Source: Candidatus Rokuibacteriota bacterium (GTDB taxonomy: Bacteria > Methylomirabilota > Methylomirabilia > Rokubacteriales > CSP1-6). From it: a stretch of DNA of 64,000 nucleotides. The position numbers and the translations under genes were made by a program. The number at the start of each line of letters is the position of its first letter. Position 1 is the stretch's first letter. This document shows positions 1 through 11,352 of the stretch, piece by piece. Location of the stretch: NCBI GenBank assembly GCA_003220685.1, contig QHTE01000055.1, forward strand, positions 224,759 to 288,758, given 5' to 3'. The notes below the pieces were generated by a model that saw nothing but the letters and a program-made list of their open reading frames with translations, was not told the origin of the DNA and made no database searches.

Positions 1-638
1 ACGTCGACGTCGGGACGAGCGGCGGCGTCTGGGGGCTCGAGCGCGGCTACTGCCTGATGATCGGCGGCGAGCGCGACGTGGTCGAGCGGCTCGCGCCGAT
101 TTTCAAGACGCTCGCCCCCGGGCCGGCCAGCGTTGCCAGGACGCCGGGACGCGAGGCGATGAGCGGCACCGCCGAGCACGGCTTTCTCTACTGTGGCCCC
201 TCGGGCGCCGGCCACTTCGTGAAGATGATTCACAACGGCATCGAGTACGGGCTGATGCAGGCGTACGCCGAAGGCCTGGACATCTTGAAGAATGCGAGCA
301 CCAAGTCCCTCGAGCCGGACCTCCGCTACGAGCTGAACATCCCGGACATCACCGAGGTGTGGCGGCGCGGCTCGGTGGTGAGCTCCTGGCTCCTTGACCT
401 GACGGCGCAGGCGCTTGCCGAAAATCCGACCCTGTCCAACTACACGGGCGTGGTCGCCGATTCCGGAGAGGGGCGCTGGACCGTCATGGCCGCCGTCGAG
501 GAAGGCGTGCCGGCCGACGTGCTGTCGGCGTCGCTCTACGCGCGCTTCCGCTCGCGGCAGGATCACACCTTCGCCGAGAAGGTGCTCTCGGCGATGCGGC
601 AGAAGTTCGGCGGGCACGTCGAGCAGCCGGCCGGGTGA
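1..638 (+). CDS. gnd: 6-phosphogluconate dehydrogenase, C-terminal part (gene runs off the left edge)
   Basis: Oxidative decarboxylation of 6-phosphogluconate to ribulose 5-phosphate in the pentose phosphate pathway (cytosolic). The reading frame is open from base 3, and the visible residues begin [19 protein letters not shown], the VDxGTSGGVxGLExGYxxM block of the short GndA/YqeC-type enzymes. Further on, [19 protein letters not shown] carries the substrate- and catalysis-associated Lys and Asn of the family (GxGHxVKMxHNGIEY). The C-terminal helical domain ends normally in a TGA. That stop overlaps the GTG start of the glucokinase gene (GTGA), so the two are translationally coupled and belong to one glucose-use operon. 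The N-terminal NAD(P)-binding domain lies outside the window. The family assignment is firm; NAD versus NADP preference cannot be judged. Confidence 0.93.
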   Translation, partial: VDVGTSGGVWGLERGYCLMIGGERDVVERLAPIFKTLAPGPASVARTPGREAMSGTAEHGFLYCGPSGAGHFVKMIHNGIEYGLMQAYAEGLDILKNASTKSLEPDLRYELNIPDITEVWRRGSVVSSWLLDLTAQALAENPTLSNYTGVVADSGEGRWTVMAAVEEGVPADVLSASLYARFRSRQDHTFAEKVLSAMRQKFGGHVEQPAG

Positions 639-1654
639 TCTTCGCGGGCGACGTCGGCGGAACGAAGACGGCGCTGGCGCTCTTCGAGGTGCGGCGCCGC
701 GCGCTGGCGCTCGTCCGCGAAACCGTGCTACCGAGTCACGGCTTCGCCGCGCTCACGGACGCGATCCGGCAGTTCCTGCTCGAGGGCTCGCCGGCGTCGG
801 TCGACGCGGCGTGCGTGGGCGTCGCCGGTCCCGTGATCGACGGGCGGTGCACGGCGCCGAATCTCCCGTGGGAGGTCGACGAAGCCTCGCTGGCCCCCGC
901 CGTCACGACGCGGCGGGTGAAGCTCGTCAACGATCTGGAGGCGACGGGCCACGGCGTCCTCGGGCTTCCGACATCGGCGCTGGCGATGCTTCAGGCCGGC
1001 GCGCCACGCAAGGCGACGATGGCGCTGATCGCCGCGGGCACGGGCCTCGGGGAAGTCCTGCTCGTCTGGGACGGCCGGCGCTACCGCGTCGTCAGCTCCG
1101 AAGGTGGCCACACCGATTTCGCGCCGCGCACCGATCTCGAGATGGAGCTCTTCCAGTTTCTCCGCGAGGAGTTCGGGCGCGTCAGCTACGAGCGCGTCGT
1201 CTCCGGACCCGGGCTCTACAACATCTACCGGTTCCTCCTGGCGAACGGCGGCGCGCCGGAGGCCGAGTGGCTCCGATCGCGCATGGAGACCGGCGACCCG
1301 AGCGCGGTGGTCGCCGAGGCGGCGCTCGCCGGCCGCGACGCGCGGGCCGTCCAGGCGCTCGATGTGTTCGTCTCGATCTACGGCGCCGAGGCCGGCAATC
1401 TGGCGCTCAAGGCGCTCGCCGTCGGCGGCGTCTTCGTCGGCGGCGGCATCGCGCCGAAGATCCGGGCCAAGCTCGAGGACGGGACATTCATCAGCGCGTT
1501 TCGAGACAAGGGACGGCTGGGCGGCATGATGAGCGCGATCCCCGTGCACCTGGTCCTCGAGCCGCGCGCCGCCCTTCTCGGCGCGGCCGCCATCGCGAGG
1601 TCGCTCCGATCCGGCCCCGCTTCGAAGCGCCGCGCCGGCCAGAGTCCCACCTAG
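635..1654 (+). CDS. glk: Glucokinase (Glk family)
   Basis: ATP-dependent phosphorylation of glucose to glucose 6-phosphate, 339 aa, near the usual length of bacterial Glk (about 320-340). Seen: N-terminal phosphate-1 motif [17 protein letters not shown], then [23 protein letters not shown] (catalytic Asp in ND-L-E) and the adenosine/phosphate-2 region [19 protein letters not shown] is the Glk-specific substrate motif, and GGGIAPK is near the C-terminus. These are Glk (PF02685) hallmarks rather than ROK ones, since the ROK zinc-binding CxCG motif is absent. The GTG start overlaps the stop of the preceding gnd gene. With gnd upstream and a glycosidase downstream, the operon would release glucose and feed it to the pentose phosphate pathway. 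Confidence 0.94.
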   Translation: MIFAGDVGGTKTALALFEVRRRALALVRETVLPSHGFAALTDAIRQFLLEGSPASVDAACVGVAGPVIDGRCTAPNLPWEVDEASLAPAVTTRRVKLVNDLEATGHGVLGLPTSALAMLQAGAPRKATMALIAAGTGLGEVLLVWDGRRYRVVSSEGGHTDFAPRTDLEMELFQFLREEFGRVSYERVVSGPGLYNIYRFLLANGGAPEAEWLRSRMETGDPSAVVAEAALAGRDARAVQALDVFVSIYGAEAGNLALKALAVGGVFVGGGIAPKIRAKLEDGTFISAFRDKGRLGGMMSAIPVHLVLEPRAALLGAAAIARSLRSGPASKRRAGQSPT

Positions 1655-1691
1655 CTCGGCGTTCCTCCCGAGCCCGCGGCGTGTCCAGGCC

Positions 1692-4352
<2,661 letters not shown>

Positions 4353-4510
4353 TATTCCATGGCAGGCCTGCCGCGTCGCCTGCGGGCGGCGGGTGAAGCC
4401 GTGGGGTTGCGGCCAGCGCCGTCAAGGCGGGGATGTCGGGCACCCCGCGCCAGCGCCACGGATAGCCGCCGGAGTAACGCCCGGCCGGCGGGCCGAGCTC
4501 GAACGACGTC

Positions 4511-5518
4511 TCAGGCCTTGCCCTCGAGCGCGCGCTTGAGCTGGTCGAGGTGGTTGTCGTCGTGCCACGCCATCAAGGTGACGAAGTCGTCGATCGTGAC
4601 GGGGCCGCGTGTGACGTGGATACCGGCGCGCTTCCACTGCTCGGGGGTCAGGGCGCGGAGCAGGGCGAGCGCCTCGTCGCGCCGCGTGCGAAACGCCGCC
4701 AGCGCGAGCTGCGCGTCGTTCCGGAGATATTGCCGCTCCTCGGCCCAGCGATCGGGCGTGGTGGGATCGAACGCGAGCTTGGGATTGTCCATCGCCAGGA
4801 TCATCCCGAAGCGGCCGGTAAACATCTCCTCCACGTCGCGCAGGTGGCAGATCGCTTCCTTCGCCGCCCAGTTCTTGCCGTCGGGCCGGCGGGAGAGCGC
4901 CCCGTCATCGCGGCCGCGGATCGCGGCGGCGAGCTCGTCGGCGGTGCGGGAGAGCCGGCGCATCCGCTCCTCGCGCGGCAGCTTCGCGTACTCTTCCATG
5001 GTCGGCATCGTCACTCTCCCTCTGGCCTCGGGCACCAGCTGATGGAACAGGCTCGACTCGCGCTTGTAGAACCCCTGCGTATGATACGACTCCGGCAGTC
5101 GAAGCCCCGTGTAGTCCACGTGATGCCCGACCTCGTGGAGCAGGGTCCGCAGATAGGAGCGAAACGCGACGACGCGCTTTTTCTTGGCCGTCCGCATCCA
5201 GAGCTGGATCTTCGGCTTGCGGCCCCGCTCCTGGGTGTAGAGGCCGTGCAGCTCGCCCCAGCGCGAGTGCGGGCGCGCGGCCAGGACCTCGACATGCACC
5301 GCGGGTAGGCCCATCGCCTCGGTGAGGCCGGCGATCAGCTCGTGGCTCGCCCGTTCGGTCGCGGCGCGCTCTTCGGTATTGAGGGCCGCCTCGAGCGCCG
5401 CTACGAGCGGGTAGAGCGCGGCCGGGTCTTCGAGGCGGATCTCGACGAGCGCGTCGCTCTTGCGGTAGACGGCCTGCTGGGCGCGCGTGAGCCGTCCGTA
5501 GTAGGCGAACGGCGCCAC
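4511..5518 (-). CDS. Zincin-like (HExxH) domain fused to a DinB-superfamily domain
   Basis: One uninterrupted frame of 335 aa. The GTG start (5516-5518) overlaps by one base the stop codon of the upstream enoyl-CoA hydratase. Residues 1 to about 165 form a domain with LRTLLHEVGHHVDYTGLRL, a canonical HExxH zinc site, so probably a small metallopeptidase-like fold of unknown substrate. Residues about 170-335 are a DinB/DUF664-like four-helix bundle: LSRRPDGKNWAAKEAICHLRDVE (His in CHLRDVE) and LMAWHDDNHLDQLKRAL, with the metal-binding His spacing of that superfamily. An ATG at 5006-5008, preceded by AGAGGGAGAG, could restart translation and yield the DinB domain alone. DinB proteins are normally stand-alone (about 160-175 aa), so this may be two fused genes. 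Function is not assigned. Confidence 0.7.
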   Translation of the reverse strand: MAPFAYYGRLTRAQQAVYRKSDALVEIRLEDPAALYPLVAALEAALNTEERAATERASHELIAGLTEAMGLPAVHVEVLAARPHSRWGELHGLYTQERGRKPKIQLWMRTAKKKRVVAFRSYLRTLLHEVGHHVDYTGLRLPESYHTQGFYKRESSLFHQLVPEARGRVTMPTMEEYAKLPREERMRRLSRTADELAAAIRGRDDGALSRRPDGKNWAAKEAICHLRDVEEMFTGRFGMILAMDNPKLAFDPTTPDRWAEERQYLRNDAQLALAAFRTRRDEALALLRALTPEQWKRAGIHVTRGPVTIDDFVTLMAWHDDNHLDQLKRALEGKA

Positions 5519-6300
5519 TACTGGCCGGTGAAGCGCGGCGTTCTCTTCTCGAGAAACGCCTTCGCGCCCTCGATGCGGTCCTCGGTCGTCCGGAGGAGCG
5601 TCGCCAGATCGTTCTCGAGACGGAGGCCGTCCTCGAGCGGCAGGCCGAGCCCCTTCACGACCGCCTCCTTCGCGTAGCGCAGCGCCACCGGCGCCTTCTC
5701 GGCGAGCGTCCGCGCGAGCGTCTGCGCGGCGGCCGGGAGCTCGGCCGGCGGGACCACGCGCTCGACGAGCCCGATGCGCAGCGCCTCGCGCGCGTCGATC
5801 CGCGCGCCGGTCAGGATCATCTCGAGCGCCTTGCCGCGGCCGACGAGCCGGGGCAGCCGTTGCGTGCCGCCGCCGCCCGGGATGATCGCGAGGTTCACCT
5901 CGGTGAGGCCGAGCAGCGAATCCTCGCTGGCGATCCGGATGTCGCACGCGAGCGCCAGCTCGAGCCCGCCGCCCAGCGCGAACCCGCGAATCGCGGCGAT
6001 GATCGGCTGACCGCACCGGTCCATCGCGGCGCGGAAGTCGACGCGGCGGCGGGCGTCGCGGAACTTGACGGGCACCTGGGGAACCACGAACTCGCGGATG
6101 TCGGCGCCGGCCGAGAACGCCCGGTCGCCCGCGCCCGTCACGACGACGACGCGCGCCTCGCCGCTCTGCGCGAGCCCGCCGAAACATTCGGTGAGCTCCT
6201 CACGCATGCGCTCGTTCATCGCGTTGTGGACGTTGGGCCGGTTGAGCGTGATCGTCGCGATGCCGTCGGCCACCTGGTAGCGGATCGCCTCGTACGTCAC
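5518..6300 (-). CDS. Enoyl-CoA hydratase/isomerase (crotonase family)
   Basis: 260 aa, the standard crotonase length. Both hydratase glutamates are present: GLELALACD (equivalent to Glu144 of rat mitochondrial enoyl-CoA hydratase) and GLTEVNLAIIPGGGGTQRLP (equivalent to Glu164), 20 residues apart as in the family. The oxyanion-hole motif GDRAFSAGADIREF is also there. It therefore probably hydrates trans-2-enoyl-CoA in beta-oxidation-type degradation. The GTG start (6298-6300) overlaps by 4 bases the stop of the CoA transferase upstream (GTGA). It lies in one minus-strand operon with a CoA transferase, two acyl-CoA dehydrogenases and a MaoC-like protein, which together look like a dedicated acyl-CoA catabolic route. 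The exact acyl substrate is unknown. Confidence 0.92.
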   Translation of the reverse strand: MTYEAIRYQVADGIATITLNRPNVHNAMNERMREELTECFGGLAQSGEARVVVVTGAGDRAFSAGADIREFVVPQVPVKFRDARRRVDFRAAMDRCGQPIIAAIRGFALGGGLELALACDIRIASEDSLLGLTEVNLAIIPGGGGTQRLPRLVGRGKALEMILTGARIDAREALRIGLVERVVPPAELPAAAQTLARTLAEKAPVALRYAKEAVVKGLGLPLEDGLRLENDLATLLRTTEDRIEGAKAFLEKRTPRFTGQ

Positions 6301-7463
6301 CGGGCGCCTCCCGCCCGGCGGCACACGCCGCGCGCCGCGAGGCCGGCGATCTCGTCGTCGGTGTAGCCGAGCTCGCGCAGCACGGCGTCGGTGTGCTGGC
6401 CCAGGGTCGGCGCTGGGCCTGGATCGCGCGTCGGCGTGCCCCGAAACGCGATCGGCTGTCCCATCATGCGCAGGCGGCCGACCTCCGGATGGTCGTACTC
6501 GCGGACCATGTCGTGGTGGCGCACCGCCGGATGGTCGAGGAAATCCAGCACGGTCTGGACCGGCGCCGCCGGGATGTCGTGCTTGGCGAGTTGCGCGAGC
6601 CAGTGCTCGCGCGGCTTCGAGCGGAACTTGGCCTCGATCAGCGGCAGGAGCGCCTGGTTGTTCTCGAGGCGCGCGATCCACGACGCGAACCGCGGGTCGT
6701 CGGCCAGGTCGTCGAGCTCGAGCGCCTTGCAGAGCTTCACCCAGAACGCCTGGTTGCCGACCGCCAGGAAGAACCACGCGTCGTCGCCCGCCTGATAGAG
6801 ACGATAGGTCGGGTTGTCGCGGATCAAGGTCGGCTTGGTCGGATAGTCGATGGCCACGCCCGACTGCAGCGCCAGCACCCCGCGCAGCAGCGAGGTCTCC
6901 ACGCGCTGGCCGCGCCCTGTTCGCTCGCGCGCGAAGAGCGCCGCGAGGATGCCCTGGGTCGCCAGCGCCGCGGTGTAGTAGTCGGCGGGCGCGGTCCGGA
7001 GATACACCGGCGGCCCGCCGAAGCCCTGCAAGGTCATCAGACCGCCCAGCGCCTGAAAGACCGGATCGAAGCCCGGTCGGTCGGAGTCCGGACCGCTCGA
7101 GCCGAAGGCCGTGACCGAGGAGTAGATCAGGCGCGGGTTTATCGCGCTCAGCCGCTCGTAGCCGACGCCCAGGCGCTCGGCGACGCCCGGCCGCATGTTC
7201 TCCATCACGACGTCGGCGCGCTGGGCGAGCTTCCCGACGATCTCGCGGCCTTCCTGGGTCTTCAGATTCACGGCGAGCGAGCGCTTGCCACGATTCCAGC
7301 CCAAGAAGCCGGGCAGCTCGCGGAACGAATCGCCCTCGAGCGCCTCGACCTTGATGACCGCCGCCCCGAGATCGGCCAGCTGCATCGCGGCGTAGGAGCC
7401 GGCGATGTAGCTGGTCAGGTCGACGACCTTGACACCGTCGAGCGGCGGCGGGGGCGTGGACAC
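6297..7463 (-). CDS. CaiB/BaiF (class III) CoA transferase
   Basis: About 388 aa from a GTG at 7461-7463 (VSTPPPPLDGVKVVDLTSY); the open frame extends further upstream into the neighbouring dehydrogenase gene without homology. Class III features: GVKVVDLTSYIAGSYAAMQLADLGAAVIKVE at the N-terminus, then NRGKRSLAVNLKTQEGREIV. The ADVVMENMRPGVAERLGVGY segment and the following PRLIYSSVTAFG block also match. The glycine-rich loop TLQGFGGPPVYL and an active-site Asp candidate in YDP-like GFDPVFQALGGLM complete the picture. It transfers CoA between acyl donors and carboxylic acids, here presumably activating the acid that the dehydrogenases and hydratase of this operon degrade. Its stop overlaps the hydratase start. 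Confidence 0.9.
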   Translation of the reverse strand: MSTPPPPLDGVKVVDLTSYIAGSYAAMQLADLGAAVIKVEALEGDSFRELPGFLGWNRGKRSLAVNLKTQEGREIVGKLAQRADVVMENMRPGVAERLGVGYERLSAINPRLIYSSVTAFGSSGPDSDRPGFDPVFQALGGLMTLQGFGGPPVYLRTAPADYYTAALATQGILAALFARERTGRGQRVETSLLRGVLALQSGVAIDYPTKPTLIRDNPTYRLYQAGDDAWFFLAVGNQAFWVKLCKALELDDLADDPRFASWIARLENNQALLPLIEAKFRSKPREHWLAQLAKHDIPAAPVQTVLDFLDHPAVRHHDMVREYDHPEVGRLRMMGQPIAFRGTPTRDPGPAPTLGQHTDAVLRELGYTDDEIAGLAARGVCRRAGGAR

Positions 7464-7482
7464 GGGGCGGTGGGCGCTCCAG

Positions 7483-8601
7483 CTACCTCGTGGCGCGCCG
7501 GACGATCTGCTCGCGGTGGTAGTCGACGTCGCCGTACATCGCCTCGAGCGCCTTGGCACGCTTGAAGTAGATGTGCAAGTCGTACTCCCACGTGAAGCCG
7601 ATGCCGCCGTGCACCTGGATCGCCTCGCCGCACACCTTCCGCGATGCGTCGGCCACGTACGCCTTCGCGACCGAGGCCGCCAGCTCGTGATCCTCCGCCT
7701 TCGCGTCGAGCGCCCACGCCGCGTAGTAGACGGCGGAGTGCGAGTTCTCGACCTCGAGGAGCATCTCGGAGCACTTGTGGCGGATGGCCTGGAACGAGCC
7801 GATGGGCTGGCCGAACTGCTCGCGGACCTTGGCGTAGCCCACGGCCATGTCGAGGCATCGGCGCGCGGCGCCCAGCATCTCGGCCGCCGCGCCGACCGCG
7901 CCGCGCCGCAGCAGGCCGCTCAGCAACGCCGCGGCCTGACCGGGAGCGCCGAGCACGGCGTCGCCGGCCACGGGCACGCTGTCCATCTCGAGGTGGACCC
8001 AGCGAGTCGCCAGATCCATGCCCTGGACCGGCGAGAGCTTGAGCCCCGCCCCCGAGGGATCGACGAGGAACAGGGACGGGCCTTCGGGCGCGCGCGCGGG
8101 GATCAGCAGGACGTCGGCCACGTGGGCCCACGGCACGAAGCGCTTGGTCCCGGAGAGGGTCCAGCCCTTCGATGATTTCTCGGCCCGCGTCGTCACCGCC
8201 GCCGGATCCCAGTCGAGGTCGCGGTCGAGGAACGCGAGAGTCGCGCGCGCGTCGCCGGTGGCGATCGCGGAGAGCCACCGCTTCTTCTGCGCGTCGTTCC
8301 CGGCCGCCTCGATGGCGGCGGCGGACAGCACGGTCGGCCAGTACGGTCCGGGGTAGGCGGCGCGTCCGAGCTCTTCGAGCAGGATCGCGGTCTCGACCAT
8401 GCCGAGGCCGCTGCCGCCGTACGCCTCGGGCAGGGAGAGGCCGTGCCAGCCGAGCTGAGCCATCTCCTTCCACATCGACTCGCTCTCGCCGCGCGGGTCG
8501 TCCCACAGGAGACGGACCGTGGCCGGCTGGCAGTGCTCGTCGAGGAAGGCGCGCGCCGAGTTTTTCAGCAATTGCTGGTCGGAGCTGAATGAAAAGTCCA
8601 T
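7483..8601 (-). CDS. Acyl-CoA dehydrogenase family protein
   Basis: 372 aa FAD-dependent dehydrogenase fold. It has the N-terminal helical domain (MDFSFSSDQQLLKNSARAFL), LPEAYGGSGLGMVE, a middle beta-domain with GTKRFVPWAHVADVLLI, and a C-terminal helical domain with REQFGQPIGSFQAIRHKCSEM and EAIQVHGGIGFTWEYDLHIY. The FGxPIxxFQAIxHxxA and QxHGGxGFTxE blocks are typical of the caiA/FadE-like subset that works as a partner of a second dehydrogenase. The usual catalytic Glu segment (YEGTxxIQ) is not visible at the C-terminus. This paralogue may therefore be the smaller, non-catalytic or differently catalytic half of a heteromeric enzyme with the neighbouring gene (8606-9811), four bases away. 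That pairing is an inference from adjacency and from alpha2beta2 dehydrogenases known in steroid catabolism. Confidence 0.9.
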   Translation of the reverse strand: MDFSFSSDQQLLKNSARAFLDEHCQPATVRLLWDDPRGESESMWKEMAQLGWHGLSLPEAYGGSGLGMVETAILLEELGRAAYPGPYWPTVLSAAAIEAAGNDAQKKRWLSAIATGDARATLAFLDRDLDWDPAAVTTRAEKSSKGWTLSGTKRFVPWAHVADVLLIPARAPEGPSLFLVDPSGAGLKLSPVQGMDLATRWVHLEMDSVPVAGDAVLGAPGQAAALLSGLLRRGAVGAAAEMLGAARRCLDMAVGYAKVREQFGQPIGSFQAIRHKCSEMLLEVENSHSAVYYAAWALDAKAEDHELAASVAKAYVADASRKVCGEAIQVHGGIGFTWEYDLHIYFKRAKALEAMYGDVDYHREQIVRRATR

Positions 8602-8605
8602 GGCG

Positions 8606-9811
8606 TCAGGCCTTCAGGCGGTCGGCGCGCACTTCCTTCGGCAGGCCGAGCACGCGCTCTCCGATGATGTTCTTCTGGATCTCGGACGAGCCCGAGTAGA
8701 TCGTGCCCGCGCGCGACCACAGGAACGCGGTCGCGAAGGTGCCCGGCTCGCCGGACGAGGTGTCGACCTCCTCGAACTCCTCGCGCGCGACCATGAGCTG
8801 GCCGAACGGGCCGAGGATCTCGAGGGCCAGCTCGTAGTAGCGCTTCTCGAACTCGGTATACGAAAGCTTCGTGATCGACGACGCGGCACCCGGCGCGTCG
8901 CCCTTCTGCAGGGCGGAGAGCACGCGCAGCGCCGCGTAGCGCTGCACCTCGAGATCGGCGTAGATCCGTCCCATGCGCGCGCGGACGGCCGGATCGTCGA
9001 TCAGCGGCTTGCCGCCTCGCTTGAGCTCCTTCGTGGCCTTCACGAGCTGGTTGAACGCGGTGACGTACCGCGTGACACGCCCGAGTGCGTTGCCGCCGCG
9101 CTCGAAGCCGAGCGTGGTCTGCGCGATCGCCCAGCCTCCGTTGACGTCGCCGATCAGGTCCGACTTGTCGGCGCGCGCGTTGGTCATGAAGACTTCGGAG
9201 AAGAGCGAGCTGCCGGTGATCTGCTTGAGCGGGCGCACCTCGACGCCGGGCTGGCGCATGTTGAGGAGCACGCACGAGATGCCGCGGTGCTTGGGCACCT
9301 TCGGATCCGTGCGGCAGAGCAGGATACCCCAGTCGGCGATCGGGCCGCTCGAGGTCCAGATCTTCTGGCCGTTGACGACGAAGTGATCGCCCTGGTCCTC
9401 AGCGCGCGTCTTGAGGCTCGCCAGGTCCGAGCCGGCGTTCGGCTCCGAGTAGAGCTGGCACCAGATCTCCTCGGCGGTCAGCATCCTCTTCAGATAGCGC
9501 TTCTTCTGCGCTTCCGTCCCGTGGACGATGATCGTCGGGCCGATGAAGCCGATGCCGAGGCCGTTGATGGCCGGCGGCGCGCTCACACGCGCCATCTCGT
9601 CCTGGACGATCGCCTGCTGCATCGGCGTGGCGCCCCAGCCCCCGTACTCCTTGGGCCACAGCATGCCGACGTAGCCCGCCTCGTAGAGCTTCCGATGCCA
9701 CGCCTTGCGCTCGTCGAGCGTCTTCAGCTCCTGCTTGGGGATGTTGGTCTCGAGCCAGCGGCGTGTCGCGGCGCGAAACTCCCGGTCTTCAGGCGAGTAG
9801 TTCAGGTCCAT
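8606..9811 (-). CDS. Acyl-CoA dehydrogenase family protein
   Basis: 401 aa. Seen in order: MDLNYSPEDREFRAATRRWL (N-terminal helical domain); WPKEYGGWGATPMQQAI; the middle-domain signature CQLYSEPNAGSDLASLKTRA; GQKIWTSSGPIADWGILLCR; and the C-terminal segment GTIYSGSSEIQKNIIGERVL. This matches FadE-like acyl-CoA dehydrogenases acting on CoA thioesters with FAD and passing electrons to ETF. At the position of the classical catalytic glutamate (IYEGT) this protein has Ser (IYSGSS). The base is either provided elsewhere, as in some subfamilies, or the protein needs its neighbour. Followed at 4 bases by a second dehydrogenase gene; probably a two-subunit enzyme. Confidence 0.9.
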   Translation of the reverse strand: MDLNYSPEDREFRAATRRWLETNIPKQELKTLDERKAWHRKLYEAGYVGMLWPKEYGGWGATPMQQAIVQDEMARVSAPPAINGLGIGFIGPTIIVHGTEAQKKRYLKRMLTAEEIWCQLYSEPNAGSDLASLKTRAEDQGDHFVVNGQKIWTSSGPIADWGILLCRTDPKVPKHRGISCVLLNMRQPGVEVRPLKQITGSSLFSEVFMTNARADKSDLIGDVNGGWAIAQTTLGFERGGNALGRVTRYVTAFNQLVKATKELKRGGKPLIDDPAVRARMGRIYADLEVQRYAALRVLSALQKGDAPGAASSITKLSYTEFEKRYYELALEILGPFGQLMVAREEFEEVDTSSGEPGTFATAFLWSRAGTIYSGSSEIQKNIIGERVLGLPKEVRADRLKA

Positions 9812-9860
9812 CGGGTCGGCCTCCTCGGATGCACGTTTCTAGCATGCCGGCCCGCGCGAA

Positions 9861-10718
9861 TCAACGCGCGGAGTCCGGCAGCCGGTAGATCGCGGTGTGG
9901 AGCACGTGGGCGATCGGGCGGCGCGCGCCGGCGACCAGGACCAGGTCGGCCTCGACGAACTCGCGCCCCTCCTTCTCGAAGAGCGAGCGCACCTTGCCGC
10001 GGGTGGACAAGGTCTCGCCGACCTTCGCGCCGCCGAGGTGGCGGACGACGCTGCCGACGTGGATCCACGGGCTCATGCGGACGTTCTGCGAGAGAGCCTT
10101 GTTGGCCTGGTCGAGGAAGAACGCGGGATGGATGAAGCCGCGCGCGCCGCGATAGATGGAGAGACCGTCGCTGACCCGCTCGAGGTACTCCGCCTGACGC
10201 TCGTCGTCGTACGGATTGATCGGGGTGCCGAGGGCGTGGAGGCTGGCGAAATGCTCGCGCGTCGCCGGCGGGCGGTCCGCCGGCAGCGGCGCCACCGGGT
10301 ACTGGGCGAGATTGACCGGCGCGGGCGAGCCGGCCGGAAGCGTCGCCGCCAGGGTCGCGCATTCGCCGCCGACGGCGGTGGTCGCCGTGACCGTCGCGGT
10401 GAGCCCCTTCGCGTCGCGCGAGGTCACCACGCCGGCCAGGCCCACTTCCTCGCCGTCGTGAATGGGCTCGCGGAAGCGCACGTTCGCCGTCCCCCGCTCG
10501 AGCCAGGCCGCGCCGAAGGCCGCGACCAGCGGGTGCGTCAGATAGGCGTACACGGTCACGCCGGGCACGAGGGCGCCGCGGAAGCCGTACCGGCGCGCGA
10601 TCTGCTCGTCGTGGATCTTGTTCTCTGAGCTCGAGGACGTGTTGCGGGCCTTGACGTGATACTCCGGCAGGCGCTCCGGGCTATTCGTATGGGCCTCCTT
10701 CACGTACACCACGGCCAC
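9861..10718 (-). CDS. MaoC-like hot-dog-fold dehydratase/hydratase-type protein
   Basis: 285 aa, first gene of the minus-strand acyl-CoA operon. The sequence contains a MaoC-type stretch (DEQIARRYGFRGALVPGVTVYAYLTHPLV, with the GxLVPGxxxxxxL motif of the hydratase dimer interface). A second half resembles the other hot-dog repeat (GDxxTxxGKV-like KVGETLSTRGKVRSLFEKEG), so it is probably a double hot-dog protein. MaoC hydratases hydrate enoyl-CoA. The strict catalytic D-x(4)-H (GDxNPxH) motif is not evident, so it could be a hydratase-like scaffold or thioesterase-type enzyme. The divergent lemA gene starts 36 bases away, so regulation of the two is likely linked through the shared intergenic region. 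Confidence 0.72.
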   Translation of the reverse strand: MAVVYVKEAHTNSPERLPEYHVKARNTSSSSENKIHDEQIARRYGFRGALVPGVTVYAYLTHPLVAAFGAAWLERGTANVRFREPIHDGEEVGLAGVVTSRDAKGLTATVTATTAVGGECATLAATLPAGSPAPVNLAQYPVAPLPADRPPATREHFASLHALGTPINPYDDERQAEYLERVSDGLSIYRGARGFIHPAFFLDQANKALSQNVRMSPWIHVGSVVRHLGGAKVGETLSTRGKVRSLFEKEGREFVEADLVLVAGARRPIAHVLHTAIYRLPDSAR

Positions 10719-10737
10719 CCGTGGGTGCCGGCAAGTA

Positions 10738-10743
10738 TATAAT
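10738..10743 (+). promoter_or_regulatory. Candidate -10 element (TATAAT) for the lemA operon
   Basis: A perfect TATAAT stands 11 bases before the ATG of the lemA-type gene, in the 36-base gap between divergent genes. A matching -35 is not recognisable 16-18 bases upstream. If used, transcription would start around 10750, giving an almost leaderless message with only the short AGGA-like stretch (CAGGAC) before the ATG. Seen directly; its use as a promoter is inference. Confidence 0.4.
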
Positions 10744-10754
10744 CAACGCAGGAC

Positions 10755-11351
10755 ATGTCGCGCGGGCTCCTCATCGTCCTGATCGTGATCGCCGTCCTGG
10801 TCGTCGGCATCGGCGCGTGGGCCGTCTCGATCAACAACCAGCTGGTCGTCCTCGACCAGAACGTCGGTGAGAAGTGGGCGCAGGTGCAGAACGTGTATCA
10901 GCGCCGCGCCGACCTCATTCCCAATCTCGTGGAGACCGTGAAGGGCTTCGCGACGCAGGAGCGCACCGTGCTGGAGGAGGTCACGCGCGCGCGGGCCAGC
11001 GCCTCCTCGATCCAGCTCACGCCCGAGGCGCTCAACGATCCCAAGGCGCTCGAGAAGTTCCAGGCCGCGCAGAACCAGCTCTCGGGCGCCCTGTCGCGAT
11101 TGCTGGTCACGGTCGAGCGCTACCCCGAGCTCAAGTCGAACCAGAACTTCCTGGCGCTGCAGAGCCAGCTCGAGGGCACCGAGAACCGCATCACCGTCGA
11201 GCGCCGCAACTTCAACCAGGCGGTCCGCGACTACAACACGCGCCTGCGACTCTTCCCGGGCTCGGTGGTCGCGCGCGTCTCGGGCTACCAGCCCAAGGCG
11301 TTCTTCGAGGCGGCGCCCGACGCGGCGACCGTCCCCAAGGTGAAGTTCTAG
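10755..11351 (+). CDS. lemA: LemA family membrane-anchored protein
   Basis: 198 aa with one N-terminal membrane segment (about residues 4-25, GLLIVLIVIAVLVVGIGAW) followed by a long helical domain. LemA hallmarks are VSINNQLVVLDQNVGEKWAQ, YQRRADLIPNLVETVKGFA, TRARASASS and RNFNQAVRDYNTRLRLFPGS. LemA proteins are cell-envelope proteins with the C-terminal helical bundle outside the cytoplasm; their biochemical role is unsettled. Immediately downstream are two TPM-domain genes, an arrangement common for LemA (lemA plus YgcG/TPM-type secreted protein), pointing to a shared envelope or protein quality-control role. Confidence 0.93.
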   Translation: MSRGLLIVLIVIAVLVVGIGAWAVSINNQLVVLDQNVGEKWAQVQNVYQRRADLIPNLVETVKGFATQERTVLEEVTRARASASSIQLTPEALNDPKALEKFQAAQNQLSGALSRLLVTVERYPELKSNQNFLALQSQLEGTENRITVERRNFNQAVRDYNTRLRLFPGSVVARVSGYQPKAFFEAAPDAATVPKVKF

Positions 11352-11352
11352 T

